This document shows, piece by piece, positions 34,182 to 43,951 of a stretch of DNA of 64,000 nucleotides; within the stretch, counting starts at the first letter, position 1; each line of letters begins with the position of its first letter. Source of the stretch: Streptomyces sp. V1I1 (GTDB lineage Bacteria > Actinomycetota > Actinomycetes > Streptomycetales > Streptomycetaceae). The notes under the pieces were generated by a model. The model searched no databases and had not been told where the DNA came from. It saw only the letters and a program-made list of their open reading frames with translations. A program made the position numbers and the translations under genes. The stretch spans positions 6,706,501 through 6,770,500 of the forward strand of contig NZ_JAUSZH010000001.1 of the NCBI RefSeq assembly GCF_030817355.1, given 5' to 3'.

Positions 34182-34203
34182 TAGCTAAGTAGCTTCTTAG
34201 CTA
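34182..34203. terminator. AT-rich hairpin between convergent genes
   Basis: TAGCTAAG-tagctt-CTTAGCTA, an 8-bp stem that includes the gntP stop codon. It lies between the convergent cytochrome b and gntP genes. Its A+T-rich stem is unusual for this genome; CTTAGCTA recurs at 35608-35615, at the gntK/gntP junction. Confidence 0.5.
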
Positions 34204-35598
34204 CAGGACGAGCGACAGCAGCAGGACGAAGCCGATGCCGACGACCGAGATGATGGTCTCCATCACCGACCAGGTCTTGATCGTCTGGCCGACCGTCATC
34301 CCGAAGTACTCCTTCACCAGCCAGAACCCGGCGTCGTTGACATGGCTGAAGAAGAGCGAGCCCGCGCCGATCGCCAGCACCAGCAGGGCCGCGTGCGAGG
34401 TCGACATGTCGGCCGCGAGCGGCGCGACAAGTCCGGCTGCGGAGATCGTCGCCACGGTCGCCGAGCCGGTCGCGAGCCGGATGGCCACCGCGATCAGCCA
34501 GGCCAGCAGCAGCGTCGGAATCGCCCAGTCCTTGGAGATGTCCAGGATCATCCGGCCCACACCGACGTCGATCAGGGTCGTCTTGAAGCCGCCGCCCGCG
34601 CCGACGATCAGCAGGATGCCCGCGATCGGGGCGAGCGACTTCTCGACGGTCGAGGAGATCCGGTCCTTGGTGAAGCCGGCCGCGCGGCCCAGCGTGAACA
34701 TGCCGACGATCACCGCGGCGAGCATTGCGATGAGTGGGGAGCCGATGACGTCGGTGACGCGCTGGATGCCGCTCTCGGGGTCGTCGACGACGATCTCCAC
34801 CAGCGCTTTGACCAGCATCAGGACGACGGGCAGCAGCACGGTGGCCACGGTCGCGCCGAAACCGGGACGCCGGTCCAGGTCCTCGGAGGGCCGGGTGGGG
34901 ATCATCTTCTCGGGCGCCGGGATGTCCACCCAGCGCGCGGCGTACCGCGAGAAGACCGGACCCGCGATGATCACGGTCGGGATGGCGACCAGCACACCCA
35001 GCGCCAGCGTGACGCCGAGGTTGGCACCGATGGCGTCGATCGCCACCAGCGGTCCGGGGTGCGGCGGAACCAGCCCGTGCATCACGGAGAGACCGGCCAG
35101 CGCCGGGATGCCGATCCGCATCAGGGAGTAGTTGCCGCGCTTGGCGACGAGCAGCACCACCGGGATCAGCAGCACGATGCCGACCTCGAAGAAGAGCGGC
35201 AGCCCGATCACCGAGGCGATCAGCACCATCGCCCAGGGCATAGCGCGCCCGCCGGCCTTTGCGAGGATCGTGTCGACGATCTCGTCCGCGCCGCCCGAGT
35301 CGGCGAGCAGCTTGCCGAGGATCGCACCGAGCGCGATCAGCACGCCCACACCGGCGACCGTGGCGCCGAGACCCGTGGTGAAGCTGACGATGGTCTTGTC
35401 CAGCGGGGCGCCGGCGAACGCGCCGAGCGCCAGTGAGCCAATGGTCAGCGCCAGGAAGGCGTGGACCTTGAACTTGGTGATGAGCAGGACGATGACGGCA
35501 ATGCCCGCGAGAACGGCTATGCCCAACTGCGCGTTGCCGGCCGAAGTGATCGTTTCGGTGGCGTCCGCTGCCAGCGTCTCGACGCTGAGACTGGTCAC
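34201..35598 (-). CDS. gntP: gluconate:H+ symporter GntP
   Basis: 465-aa GntP-family permease with about twelve to fourteen helices. Family stretches include GIPALAGLSVMHGLVPPHPGPL, LATGSATVATISAAGL and FSHVNDAGFWLVKEYFGM. It imports gluconate with protons. The start is GTG 35598 with AAGGAAG upstream. It is 14 bases downstream of gntK and the two are clearly one operon, divergent from gntR. Substrate inference rests on family plus the gluconokinase neighbour. Confidence 0.93.
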   Translation of the reverse strand: MTSLSVETLAADATETITSAGNAQLGIAVLAGIAVIVLLITKFKVHAFLALTIGSLALGAFAGAPLDKTIVSFTTGLGATVAGVGVLIALGAILGKLLADSGGADEIVDTILAKAGGRAMPWAMVLIASVIGLPLFFEVGIVLLIPVVLLVAKRGNYSLMRIGIPALAGLSVMHGLVPPHPGPLVAIDAIGANLGVTLALGVLVAIPTVIIAGPVFSRYAARWVDIPAPEKMIPTRPSEDLDRRPGFGATVATVLLPVVLMLVKALVEIVVDDPESGIQRVTDVIGSPLIAMLAAVIVGMFTLGRAAGFTKDRISSTVEKSLAPIAGILLIVGAGGGFKTTLIDVGVGRMILDISKDWAIPTLLLAWLIAVAIRLATGSATVATISAAGLVAPLAADMSTSHAALLVLAIGAGSLFFSHVNDAGFWLVKEYFGMTVGQTIKTWSVMETIISVVGIGFVLLLSLVL

Positions 35599-35612
35599 GG
35601 TGGCTTCCTTAG

Positions 35613-36128
35613 CTATCGAGCGCTGCCGAGCCGGCGCAGCGCGGCGGCGGCCCGTTCGGTGATTTCTTCGGGGGTGCCGGACACGTCGACGGCGACGCCC
35701 GCCTCGTCGCCGCCCAGCGGCTGCAGCGTGGCGAACTGCGAGTCCAGCAGCGCGGCGGGCATGAAGTGGCCCTTGCGCTCCGACATCCGCTGCTCGATGA
35801 GCGCGCGGTCGCCGGTGAGGTGGAGGAAGACGGCCTCCGGTGCGGCGGCCCGCAGCCGGTCGCGGTAGCTCCGCTTGAGCGCGGAGCTGGAGACCACTCC
35901 GCCGAGGCCCGCCCGCCCGTGCGCCCACTGCCCTATGGCGTCGAGCCATGGCCACCGGTCCGCGTCGTCGAGCGGGATGCCGGCGGACATCTTGGCGATG
36001 TTCGCCGGGGGATGGAAATCGTCGCCCTCGGCGTACGGGACGCCCAGTGCGGCGGCGAGCAGGGGACCGATCGTGGTCTTGCCGGTGCCTGCCACGCCCA
36101 TCACCACAACGACGTGGGGGGTGCTCAT
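35613..36128 (-). CDS. gntK: gluconokinase
   Basis: 171-aa P-loop kinase phosphorylating gluconate to 6-phosphogluconate. The Walker A loop is GVAGTGKTT at residues 11-19. Substrate-binding EGDDFHPPANIAKMSAGIPLDDADRWPWL and the lid RMSERKGHFMPAALLDSQF are typical of the GntK family. ATG 36128 follows GAGGT. First gene of the gntK-gntP operon and divergent from gntR. Confidence 0.95.
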   Translation of the reverse strand: MSTPHVVVVMGVAGTGKTTIGPLLAAALGVPYAEGDDFHPPANIAKMSAGIPLDDADRWPWLDAIGQWAHGRAGLGGVVSSSALKRSYRDRLRAAAPEAVFLHLTGDRALIEQRMSERKGHFMPAALLDSQFATLQPLGGDEAGVAVDVSGTPEEITERAAAALRRLGSAR

Positions 36129-36271
36129 TACGTACCTCGCTGTCTTCGCCGACATCGGTGTCGACTTCCGGCCGTCGCGCTACTGAAACCCATTAGGTAC
36201 GACGTATTCAAGAGGTCGGGATATAAACGTCATACTTTTTGTTCCCGAACCGTGCCCCGTACTCTTGCCCC
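36129..36271. promoter_or_regulatory. divergent gntK / gntR promoter region
   Basis: 143 bases between the divergent gntK and gntR starts. The segment 36190-36245 is markedly A+T-rich for this genome (TATAAACGTCATACTTTTTG) and includes small symmetric elements such as TACGACGTA. It should contain both promoters and the GntR operator, but I cannot fix hexamers or the operator with confidence. Confidence 0.45.
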
Positions 36272-36973
36272 ATGACCACAGAGGGCCAGGGGCTTCATAC
36301 GCATGTGCTGGACACCCTCGGTCTCGCGATCACCGCGGGCGCGTACCCGCAGGGCAGTGTTCTGCGCACCGACGAGGTGGCACAGCGCTTCGACGTCTCG
36401 CGCACCGTCGTCCGCGAAGTGGTCCGTGTCCTCGAGTCGATGCACCTCGTGGAGTCCCGGCGCCGGGTCGGCGTGACCGTGCGTCCCACCGAGGAGTGGA
36501 ACGTCTACGACCCGCGCGTCATCCGGTGGCGGCTGGCCGGCGCCGACCGCCCGCGCCAGCTGCGCTCCCTCACCGTGCTCCGCTCCGCGATCGAGCCGGT
36601 CGCGGCAGGGCTGGCCGCCCGCAACGCCACCCCCGAGCAGTGCGCCGAGCTCACCGAGTGCGCCCTGGGGATGGTCGCCACCTCGCGCGGACACCAGCTC
36701 GAGGGATATCTGGAGCACGACATCGCCTTCCACCGCGTGGTGCTCAACGCCTCGGGCAATGAGATGTTCGCGCGCCTCGGCGATGTGGTGGCCGAGGTCC
36801 TCGCGGGCCGTACGCACCACCAGGTGATGTTCGACGATCCCGATCCGGCGGCCGTGACCCTGCATGTCCAGGTGGCCGAGGCGGTCCGCGAAGGCGACGC
36901 CGCACGGGCCGAGGAGATCACCCGCCAGATCGCCGTCGGGGCGCTCGCGGAGCTGGACGTACTGGCGCCCTGA
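36272..36973 (+). CDS. gntR: GntR/FadR-family gluconate operon regulator
   Basis: 233-aa regulator with an N-terminal winged helix (SVLRTDEVAQRFDVSRTVVREVVRVLESMHLV, about residues 25-57) and a C-terminal all-helical FCD ligand domain. The latter has the metal/ligand His pattern HDIAFHRVVLNASGN and TLHVQVAEAVREGD. It likely represses gntK-gntP until gluconate or 6-phosphogluconate binds. ATG 36272 is the start that gives the standard N-terminus. In S. coelicolor, gntR sits next to gntK and gntP in the same arrangement. Confidence 0.9.
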   Translation: MTTEGQGLHTHVLDTLGLAITAGAYPQGSVLRTDEVAQRFDVSRTVVREVVRVLESMHLVESRRRVGVTVRPTEEWNVYDPRVIRWRLAGADRPRQLRSLTVLRSAIEPVAAGLAARNATPEQCAELTECALGMVATSRGHQLEGYLEHDIAFHRVVLNASGNEMFARLGDVVAEVLAGRTHHQVMFDDPDPAAVTLHVQVAEAVREGDAARAEEITRQIAVGALAELDVLAP

Positions 36974-37198
36974 GAATCCGGCGGGCGCGGAACCCTGAGT
37001 GGCGAGTCCCGGCGTGACCTTGGTTTACTGCGCCGTAACCTCTGAAACACCTCAGATCTATCCCTGCGTGACGTTGGCCACTGCCAAAATCGCAGGGTTG
37101 CCCTGATTATGTGCCCGTCGGGCCATGCCACGGTGACGACCCCCCACCGGCTTACGGCCGGGACCGACCACCGTCCCCTCACGAAGGCGAACAGCTCC

Positions 37199-38662
37199 AT
37201 GACTGACCGCACCACGACTGCGGCCGACACGCTCGCCGCCGGGGCACCGGCGACGAACTCCCCCCACGTGGACGCCGGCGACGCCGGCTACAGCAAGGAC
37301 CTCAAGTCCCGCCACATCAACATGATCGCGATCGGCGGGGCGATAGGCACCGGCCTGTTCCTCGGCGCCGGTGGCCGGATGGCCGGCGCGGGCCCCTCCC
37401 TCGCCATCGCCTACGCCGTCTGCGGCGTCTTCGCGTTCTTCGTCGTACGTGCGCTCGGCGAGCTGGTCCTCTACCGGCCGTCCTCGGGCGCCTTCGTCTC
37501 GTACGCGCGTGAGTTCATGGGCGAGAAGGGCGCCTTCGCGGCCGGCTGGCTCTACTTCCTCAACTGGTCGACCACCGCGATCGCCGACATCACCGCGGCC
37601 GCCACGTACGCCCACTTCTGGGCGATGTTCAGCGACATCCCGCAGTGGGTCCTCGCGCTGATCGCGCTCGCGGTCGTCCTGACCGCCAACCTCATCTCGG
37701 TGAAGTACTTCGGCGAGATGGAGTTCTGGTTCGCGATCATCAAGGTCGCCGCGCTGGTCGCCTTCATGCTCGTCGGCATCTTCCTGGTGGTCACCCAGCA
37801 CCCGGTCGACGGCCACACCCCCGGCTTCTCGACCATCACCGACAACGGTGGCATCTTCCCGATGGGCATGCTGCCGATGCTGCTGGTGATCCAGGGCGTC
37901 GTCTTCGCGTACGCCTCCGTCGAGCTGTGCGGCGTCACGGCGGGCGAGACCCAGAACCCCGAGAAGATCATGCCCAAGGCGATCAACTCGATCATGTGGC
38001 GCGTCGGTCTGTTCTACGTCGGCTCCGTGGTGCTGCTCGCGCTGATCCTCCCGTACACGGCGTACTCCGGGGACCAGAGCCCCTTCGTCACGGTCATGGA
38101 CAAGCTCGGGGTCCCGGGCGCGGCCGGCGTGATGAACCTCGTGGTGCTGACCGCGGCCCTGTCCAGCCTGAACTCCGGGCTGTACTCCACCGGCCGCATC
38201 CTGCGCTCCATGGCCCTGTCGGGCTCCGCGCCCAAGTTCACCGGCCGGATGAACAAGGGCCAGGTGCCCTACGGCGGCATCCTGCTGACCGCCGGCTTCG
38301 GAGTGCTGGGCGTCGGGCTCAACTACCTCATGCCCGGCCAGGCCTTCGAGATCGTGCTGAACTTCGCCTCGATCGGCATCCTCGGCACCTGGGGCATGAT
38401 CATGCTCTGTTCGCTGCTGTTCTGGCACCGCTCGCAGGACGGCCGGGTCACACGGCCCTCGTACCGGCTGCCCTGGGCCCCGTACACCCAGATCGTCACG
38501 CTGTTCTTCCTCGCCTCCGTGGCGTTCCTGATGTGGTGGGGCGGCGGCGTGGGCCGTACGACCGTGATGTGCCTGCCGCTGATCGCGGCGGCGCTGGTGG
38601 GCGGCTGGTTCGTCGTACGCGGCCGGGTGAAAGCCCTCGCGGCGGAGCGCCAGGACGCCTGA
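37199..38662 (+). CDS. amino acid permease (AnsP/GabP-like APC family)
   Basis: 487-aa transporter with twelve helices and the APC signature in the first helix (HINMIAIGGAIGTGLFLGAGG). GALGELVLYRP-like and SYAREFMGEKGAFAAGWLY segments follow, similar to asparagine and gamma-aminobutyrate permeases. ATG 37199 was chosen because family members have a hydrophilic N-terminus of about 30-40 residues before the first helix; an upstream ATG gives an unlikely extension. The 225-bp upstream region has no second gene. The specific amino acid is not determinable. Confidence 0.9.
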   Translation: MTDRTTTAADTLAAGAPATNSPHVDAGDAGYSKDLKSRHINMIAIGGAIGTGLFLGAGGRMAGAGPSLAIAYAVCGVFAFFVVRALGELVLYRPSSGAFVSYAREFMGEKGAFAAGWLYFLNWSTTAIADITAAATYAHFWAMFSDIPQWVLALIALAVVLTANLISVKYFGEMEFWFAIIKVAALVAFMLVGIFLVVTQHPVDGHTPGFSTITDNGGIFPMGMLPMLLVIQGVVFAYASVELCGVTAGETQNPEKIMPKAINSIMWRVGLFYVGSVVLLALILPYTAYSGDQSPFVTVMDKLGVPGAAGVMNLVVLTAALSSLNSGLYSTGRILRSMALSGSAPKFTGRMNKGQVPYGGILLTAGFGVLGVGLNYLMPGQAFEIVLNFASIGILGTWGMIMLCSLLFWHRSQDGRVTRPSYRLPWAPYTQIVTLFFLASVAFLMWWGGGVGRTTVMCLPLIAAALVGGWFVVRGRVKALAAERQDA

Positions 38663-38676
38663 CACCTTCTTTGCGC

Positions 38677-39606
38677 CTAAACCGGCGCCGCTTTCAGCCG
38701 CAGCCGGCTCTCGAAGCGGTACGGCTCTCCCGTCACCGGATCGGTGAACTCCAGCACTTTCGCGAGGAGTTGAAGAGGACGGGAGTAGTCGTCGGGCCCG
38801 GGCTCCTGGACGACCGGATAGACCGGGTCGTTCAGGAGCGGCAGCCCCAGGCTGTTCATATGGACCCGCAGCTGATGGGTTCGGCCGGTGGCCGGCAGCA
38901 GCCGGTACCGGCCGAGCCCGGCCCGGTGCCCGAGGAGTTCGATCCGGCTCTCGCTGTTCGGCTCGCCCGGCTCCTCGCGGGCGGCCATCACCCCGCGCTC
39001 CTTCACGATCCTGCTGCGTACGGTCACGGGCAGGGCGAGCGCCGGGTCGTACCCCGCCACCGCCTCGTACTCCTTGCGCACCAGCCGGTCGCGGAACAGC
39101 GTCTGGTACGCGCCCCGGTCCGTGGGCCGTACGACAAAGAGTGCGAGCCCCGCGGTCAGCCGGTCCAGCCGGTGCGCGGGCTGCAGCTCGGGCAGCTCCA
39201 GATCGCGGCGCAACCGGGCCAGCGCAGTCTCGGTGATGTGCCGGCCGCGCGGGGTGGTGGCGAGGAAGTGGGGCTTGTCCGCGATTACCAGACGCTCGTC
39301 CCGGTGGACGATCCCGACCTCGAAGGGGACGCGCTCCTCGGGCGCGAAGTCCCGGTGGAACCAGAGATACCGCCCCGCGGTGTACGGCTCGTCGGCGGCG
39401 ACCGGACCGTCCGCGGAGACGATGCGCCCCTCCCGGAACATGGCGTCGACCTGCTCCGCCCCGATGGCGTCGGCGTACCGCGTGGCGAGATGGTCGTACA
39501 CCGTCTTCCACATGCCCTCCGGATCGGCGGGCAGCCGCAGCCGCACCGGGTCGATGCCGTCGCGCTGGGGGAGCGGCGCGGGCGGGGCCTTGCGTCTGCG
39601 TCTCAC
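38677..39606 (-). CDS. RluA-family RNA pseudouridine synthase
   Basis: 309-aa pseudouridine synthase. Catalytic motif II is PAHRLDRLTAGLALFV, with the Asp in HRLDR. IVHRDERLVIADKPHFLATTP and GRTHQLRVHMNSLGLPLLNDPVYP are the flanking motifs. An N-terminal S4-like portion precedes them. The GTG at 39606 overlaps the stop of the small membrane protein upstream (GTGA), which supports this start. The rRNA or tRNA target is unknown. It converges on the amino acid permease with 14 bases between stops. Confidence 0.9.
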   Translation of the reverse strand: MRRRRKAPPAPLPQRDGIDPVRLRLPADPEGMWKTVYDHLATRYADAIGAEQVDAMFREGRIVSADGPVAADEPYTAGRYLWFHRDFAPEERVPFEVGIVHRDERLVIADKPHFLATTPRGRHITETALARLRRDLELPELQPAHRLDRLTAGLALFVVRPTDRGAYQTLFRDRLVRKEYEAVAGYDPALALPVTVRSRIVKERGVMAAREEPGEPNSESRIELLGHRAGLGRYRLLPATGRTHQLRVHMNSLGLPLLNDPVYPVVQEPGPDDYSRPLQLLAKVLEFTDPVTGEPYRFESRLRLKAAPV

Positions 39607-39830
39607 CGACGTGACTGTATGCCCACTGCATCGGATGTCTGCGGAACGGGGGCCGGGGCGGCCGCCGTGGAGCCGACGTCGTGCCGGAGCAGCAGCACGA
39701 CCGCCGGAATGGGGAAGAGCAGCAGGAAGAGATTGGGGATCCACCAGGTCGGCGACCAGTCGCCACGCAGCGCCCAGAAGGCGACGGCCTGGAGTCCTGC
39801 GGTGCTGGTGAGCGTCAGAGAGATGAGCAT
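39603..39830 (-). CDS. small membrane protein, possibly 5'-truncated
   Basis: 75 aa with two hydrophobic helices (MLISLTLTSTAGLQAVAFWAL and WWIPNLFLLLFPIPAVVLLL) and a polar tail. I do not recognise it. The stop overlaps the pseudouridine synthase GTG by four bases, indicating a real coupled gene. Its 5' side abuts the decayed region beginning near 39867. The frame remains open beyond ATG 39830 to 39923 but overlaps the oxoamine-synthase remnant, so the original start may have been lost. Confidence 0.5.
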   Translation of the reverse strand: MLISLTLTSTAGLQAVAFWALRGDWSPTWWIPNLFLLLFPIPAVVLLLRHDVGSTAAAPAPVPQTSDAVGIQSRR

Positions 39831-39866
39831 CAGGGGCCGCCAGGCGGGCCGGTGCCGACCGCCGGT

Positions 39867-40303
39867 GCCCTCGGCGGCGCGGTCGCGGGCAGTGAAGAGG
39901 CGATCCACTACCTCAAGCACCACGCCCGCAGCCTGATGTTCAGTGCTTCGATGACCCCGGCCAGCACGGCGGCCGCGCTGACCGCGCTGCGGATCCTGCG
40001 CGACGAGCCCGAACTCGTCGACTCCTTACAAGCCAACGCCGACCATGTACGCCGCGGTCTCGCCGCCGCCGGAGTGCAGACCGGGGCGAGCACCACACCG
40101 ATCATCCCGATACCGACGCCCGGGGGCATGGAGACCCTCTCCACCTGGCACCGGCTCATCGAACGCGGCATCTATGTGAACCCGGTCCTGCCGCCCGCCG
40201 CCTCACCTCGGCTGCGTACGAGCTTCATGGCCACCCACACCGTCGACCAACTGGACCGGGTCATCGAGGCGTTCGCGGAAGAGGCCGAGCTGATCAGTCC
40301 CTG

Positions 40304-40304
<1 letters not shown>
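39867..40304 (+). pseudogene. C-terminal remnant of alpha-oxoamine synthase
   Basis: About 145 residues from GALGGAVAGSEEAIHYLKHHARSL to [15 protein letters not shown] match the C-terminal third of PLP enzymes such as KBL, BioF and serine palmitoyltransferase. Indicative segments are MFSASMTPASTAAAL, GIYVNPVLPPAASPRLRTSFMATHT and DQLDRVIEAF. The part with the Schiff-base lysine and most of the active site is missing, and no start codon fits. The stop overlaps the ATG of the following metK remnant (TGATG), showing they were once one operon. Confidence 0.8.
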
Positions 40305-41765
<1,461 letters not shown>

Positions 41766-41795
41766 AAAAAAATCCCCACGGGAATCCGTGGGGAT
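41766..41795 (-). terminator. intrinsic terminator of tRNA-Leu
   Basis: On the minus strand ATCCCCACGG-ATTC-CCGTGGGGAT forms a perfect 10-bp stem followed by seven T. It begins six bases after the tRNA CCA end. This is the only canonical U-tract terminator noticed in the window. Confidence 0.92.
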
Positions 41796-41800
41796 CTTGC

Positions 41801-41888
41801 TGGTGTCCGAGGGGGGACTTGAACCCCCACGCCCGATAAAGGGCACTAGCACCTCAAGCTAGCGCGTCTGCCATTCCGCCACCCGGAC
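41801..41888 (-). tRNA. tRNA-Leu (anticodon GAG)
   Basis: The minus strand folds as a class II tRNA. Acceptor GTCCGGG pairs with CTCGGAC (one G-T wobble), discriminator A, and CCA is encoded. The D arm is in GGCGGAATGGCAGACGCG. The anticodon stem carries loop CTTGAGG with anticodon GAG, reading CUC and CUU. A long variable arm (TGCCCTTTATCGGGCG) and the T arm GGGGGTTCAAGTCCCCC follow. Its 3' end faces the decayed SAM-related genes. Confidence 0.95.
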
Positions 41889-42073
41889 CAGGTGTATGTC
41901 TCACGGCCGTAGGCCGTTCCGACGTGGAAAACCATAGCAAACATTCGGCTGTGCCCGATCACGGCCCGATCCGTGTGACGGCCGTATGACGGCGGACAGT
42001 CGCCCTTGGGGTCCGGGCCCAGCTCGCGGGAGGATGAGCAGGAACCACCAGCAGCGACAGCGGGAGGAACAGC

Positions 42074-43408
42074 GTGAGCGAGTCGAACAGGGCAGACAAG
42101 TCCAAGCCCGTGACGGGCGAGGACGAGGTCGTCGACCTCTGTCGTGAGCTGATCCGGATCGACACGAGCAACTACGGCGACCACTCGGGTCCGGGGGAGC
42201 GGGCCGCCGCGGAGTACGTCGCGGAGAAGCTCGCCGAGGTCGGGCTCGAACCGCAGATCTTCGAATCCCACAAGGGACGCGCCTCCACCGTCGCCCGGAT
42301 CGAGGGGGAGGACCCGTCCAGGCCGGCGCTGCTCATCCATGGGCACACCGACGTCGTACCGGCGAACGCCGACGACTGGACGCACCACCCCTTCTCCGGC
42401 GAGATCGCTGACGGCTGCGTGTGGGGCCGGGGCGCCGTCGACATGAAGGACATGGACGCGATGACCCTCGCGGTCGTACGCGACAGGCTGCGCAGCGGCC
42501 GAAAGCCCCCTCGCGACATCGTGCTGGCCTTCCTCGCCGACGAGGAGGCCGGCGGTACCTACGGCGCGCGGCATCTGGTCGACAAGCACCCGGATCTCTT
42601 CGAGGGCGTCACCGAGGCCATCGGCGAGGTCGGCGGCTTCTCCTTCACCGTCAACGAGAACCTGCGGCTCTATCTCGTCGAGACGGCGCAGAAGGGCATG
42701 CACTGGATGCGCCTCACCGTCGACGGCACCGCCGGGCACGGCTCGATGACCAACAACGACAACGCCATCACCGAGCTCTGCGAGGCCGTCGGCCGTCTCG
42801 GCCGCCACAAGTGGCCGGTCAGGATGACCAAGACCGTACGGTCCTTCCTGGACGAGCTCTCCGACGCGCTCGGTACGCCGCTCGACCCTGAGGACATGGA
42901 CGCCACGCTCGCCAAGCTCGGCGGCATCGCGAAGATGATCGGCGCGACCCTGCGCAACTCCGCGGCCCCCACCATGCTCGGCGCCGGCTACAAGGTGAAC
43001 GTCATCCCCGGGCAGGCGACCGCGCACGTCGACGGGCGCTTCCTGCCCGGGTACGAGGACGAGTTCCTGGCCGACCTCGACCGGCTGCTCGGCCCGCGCG
43101 TCAAGCGGGAGGACGTGCACGGCGACAAGGCCCTGGAGACCAGCTTCGACGGTGACCTCGTCGACGCGATGCAGATCGCGCTCAAGGCGGAGGACCCGAT
43201 CGCCCGGGCCGTCCCGTACATGCTCTCCGGCGGCACCGACGCCAAGTCCTTCGACGACCTGGGCATCCGCTGCTTCGGCTTCGCGCCGCTCAAACTGCCG
43301 CCGGAGCTGGACTTCGCGGGAATGTTCCACGGGGTGGACGAGCGAGTGCCGGTCGACGGGCTGAAGTTCGGTGTACGGGTGCTTGACCGATTCCTGGACC
43401 GGTGCTGA
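42074..43408 (+). CDS. M20-family metallopeptidase
   Basis: 444-aa dizinc peptidase/deacylase of the M20 (ArgE/DapE/CPG2) family. Metal ligands are visible as HGHTDVVPA, GRGAVDMKDMDAM, FLADEEAGG (catalytic Glu and ligand Glu), the IGEVGG segment, and a C-terminal His in GMFHGVDERVPVDGL. The lid/dimerisation domain is inserted at about residues 215-345 (GTAGHGSM). The start is GTG 42074 with GGGAGGAA upstream. In S. coelicolor a peptidase of this type also sits next to chpH. The natural substrate is unknown. Confidence 0.92.
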   Translation: MSESNRADKSKPVTGEDEVVDLCRELIRIDTSNYGDHSGPGERAAAEYVAEKLAEVGLEPQIFESHKGRASTVARIEGEDPSRPALLIHGHTDVVPANADDWTHHPFSGEIADGCVWGRGAVDMKDMDAMTLAVVRDRLRSGRKPPRDIVLAFLADEEAGGTYGARHLVDKHPDLFEGVTEAIGEVGGFSFTVNENLRLYLVETAQKGMHWMRLTVDGTAGHGSMTNNDNAITELCEAVGRLGRHKWPVRMTKTVRSFLDELSDALGTPLDPEDMDATLAKLGGIAKMIGATLRNSAAPTMLGAGYKVNVIPGQATAHVDGRFLPGYEDEFLADLDRLLGPRVKREDVHGDKALETSFDGDLVDAMQIALKAEDPIARAVPYMLSGGTDAKSFDDLGIRCFGFAPLKLPPELDFAGMFHGVDERVPVDGLKFGVRVLDRFLDRC

Positions 43409-43574
43409 GCCGCACCGGGTGAAGTGTGCTGAGACGAAACTCCAATAATCGTCAGTGTGTGCGTACTTGACTGAAAAGGGTGAAAGGGGCCGTAGCCTCG
43501 TAGCCCCCCTCACTCCTCCTCGTTACAGGTGATGCGGTCCGCGGCTGGGACCGCATTGCCAACAAGGAGGAACA

Positions 43575-43808
43575 ATGATCAAGAAGGTCGTCGCTGCTGC
43601 GGCTGCCACTGGCGGTCTGGTGCTCGCGAGTGCGGGCGTTGCCATGGCCGACGCGGGTGCCCAGGGTGCCGCTGTGAACTCCCCCGGTGTGCTCTCCGGC
43701 AACGTCATCCAGGCGCCCCTCCACGTGCCGGTGAACGCGTGTGGCAACACGGTCTCCGTGATCGGGCTGCTGAACCCCACCTTCGGCAACACCTGCGAGA
43801 ACTCGTGA
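43575..43808 (+). CDS. chpH: short chaplin ChpH-like
   Basis: 77-aa secreted amyloid-forming surface protein that coats aerial hyphae and lowers surface tension. The signal peptide MIKKVVAAAAATGGLVLASAG is cut after A25 (AMA/DAG). One chaplin domain follows, with NSPGVLSGN, HVPVNACGNTVSVIGLLNP and the paired cysteines C56 and C74. A very strong ribosome site AAGGAGG is at 43564-43570. It is followed by a hairpin and the long chaplin gene, the order found in S. coelicolor (chpH, chpC). Confidence 0.95.
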   Translation: MIKKVVAAAAATGGLVLASAGVAMADAGAQGAAVNSPGVLSGNVIQAPLHVPVNACGNTVSVIGLLNPTFGNTCENS

Positions 43809-43848
43809 TGTTGTGACTCGACCCATAAGGGTTCGGGTTTGAACCCGG

Positions 43849-43885
43849 GCGGTCCCGGAGTGCGCGCCATGCACTCCGGGACCGC
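43849..43885. terminator. hairpin after chpH
   Basis: GCGGTCCCGGAGTGC (43849-43863), a 7-base loop, then the exact complement at 43871-43885. It lies 40 bases after the chpH stop. It may end the short transcript or partly attenuate read-through into the long chaplin gene. Confidence 0.75.
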
Positions 43886-43951
43886 CGGGTATTCCGCCTC
43901 CGGGCACGAGTCCGGAGGTTTTCCTGAAGCGTGAAGGCAAGGAACCAACCT

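Noticed and set aside
37030..37060. GTAAC and GAAAC close together upstream of the amino acid permease, as a GlnR box
   Set aside because: The two half-sites are separated by four bases rather than six, so they do not fit the GlnR consensus spacing.
37058..39766. A 902-codon minus-strand open frame opposite the amino acid permease
   Set aside because: Its composition is the usual antisense shadow of a GC-rich membrane protein; the permease reads perfectly on the plus strand.
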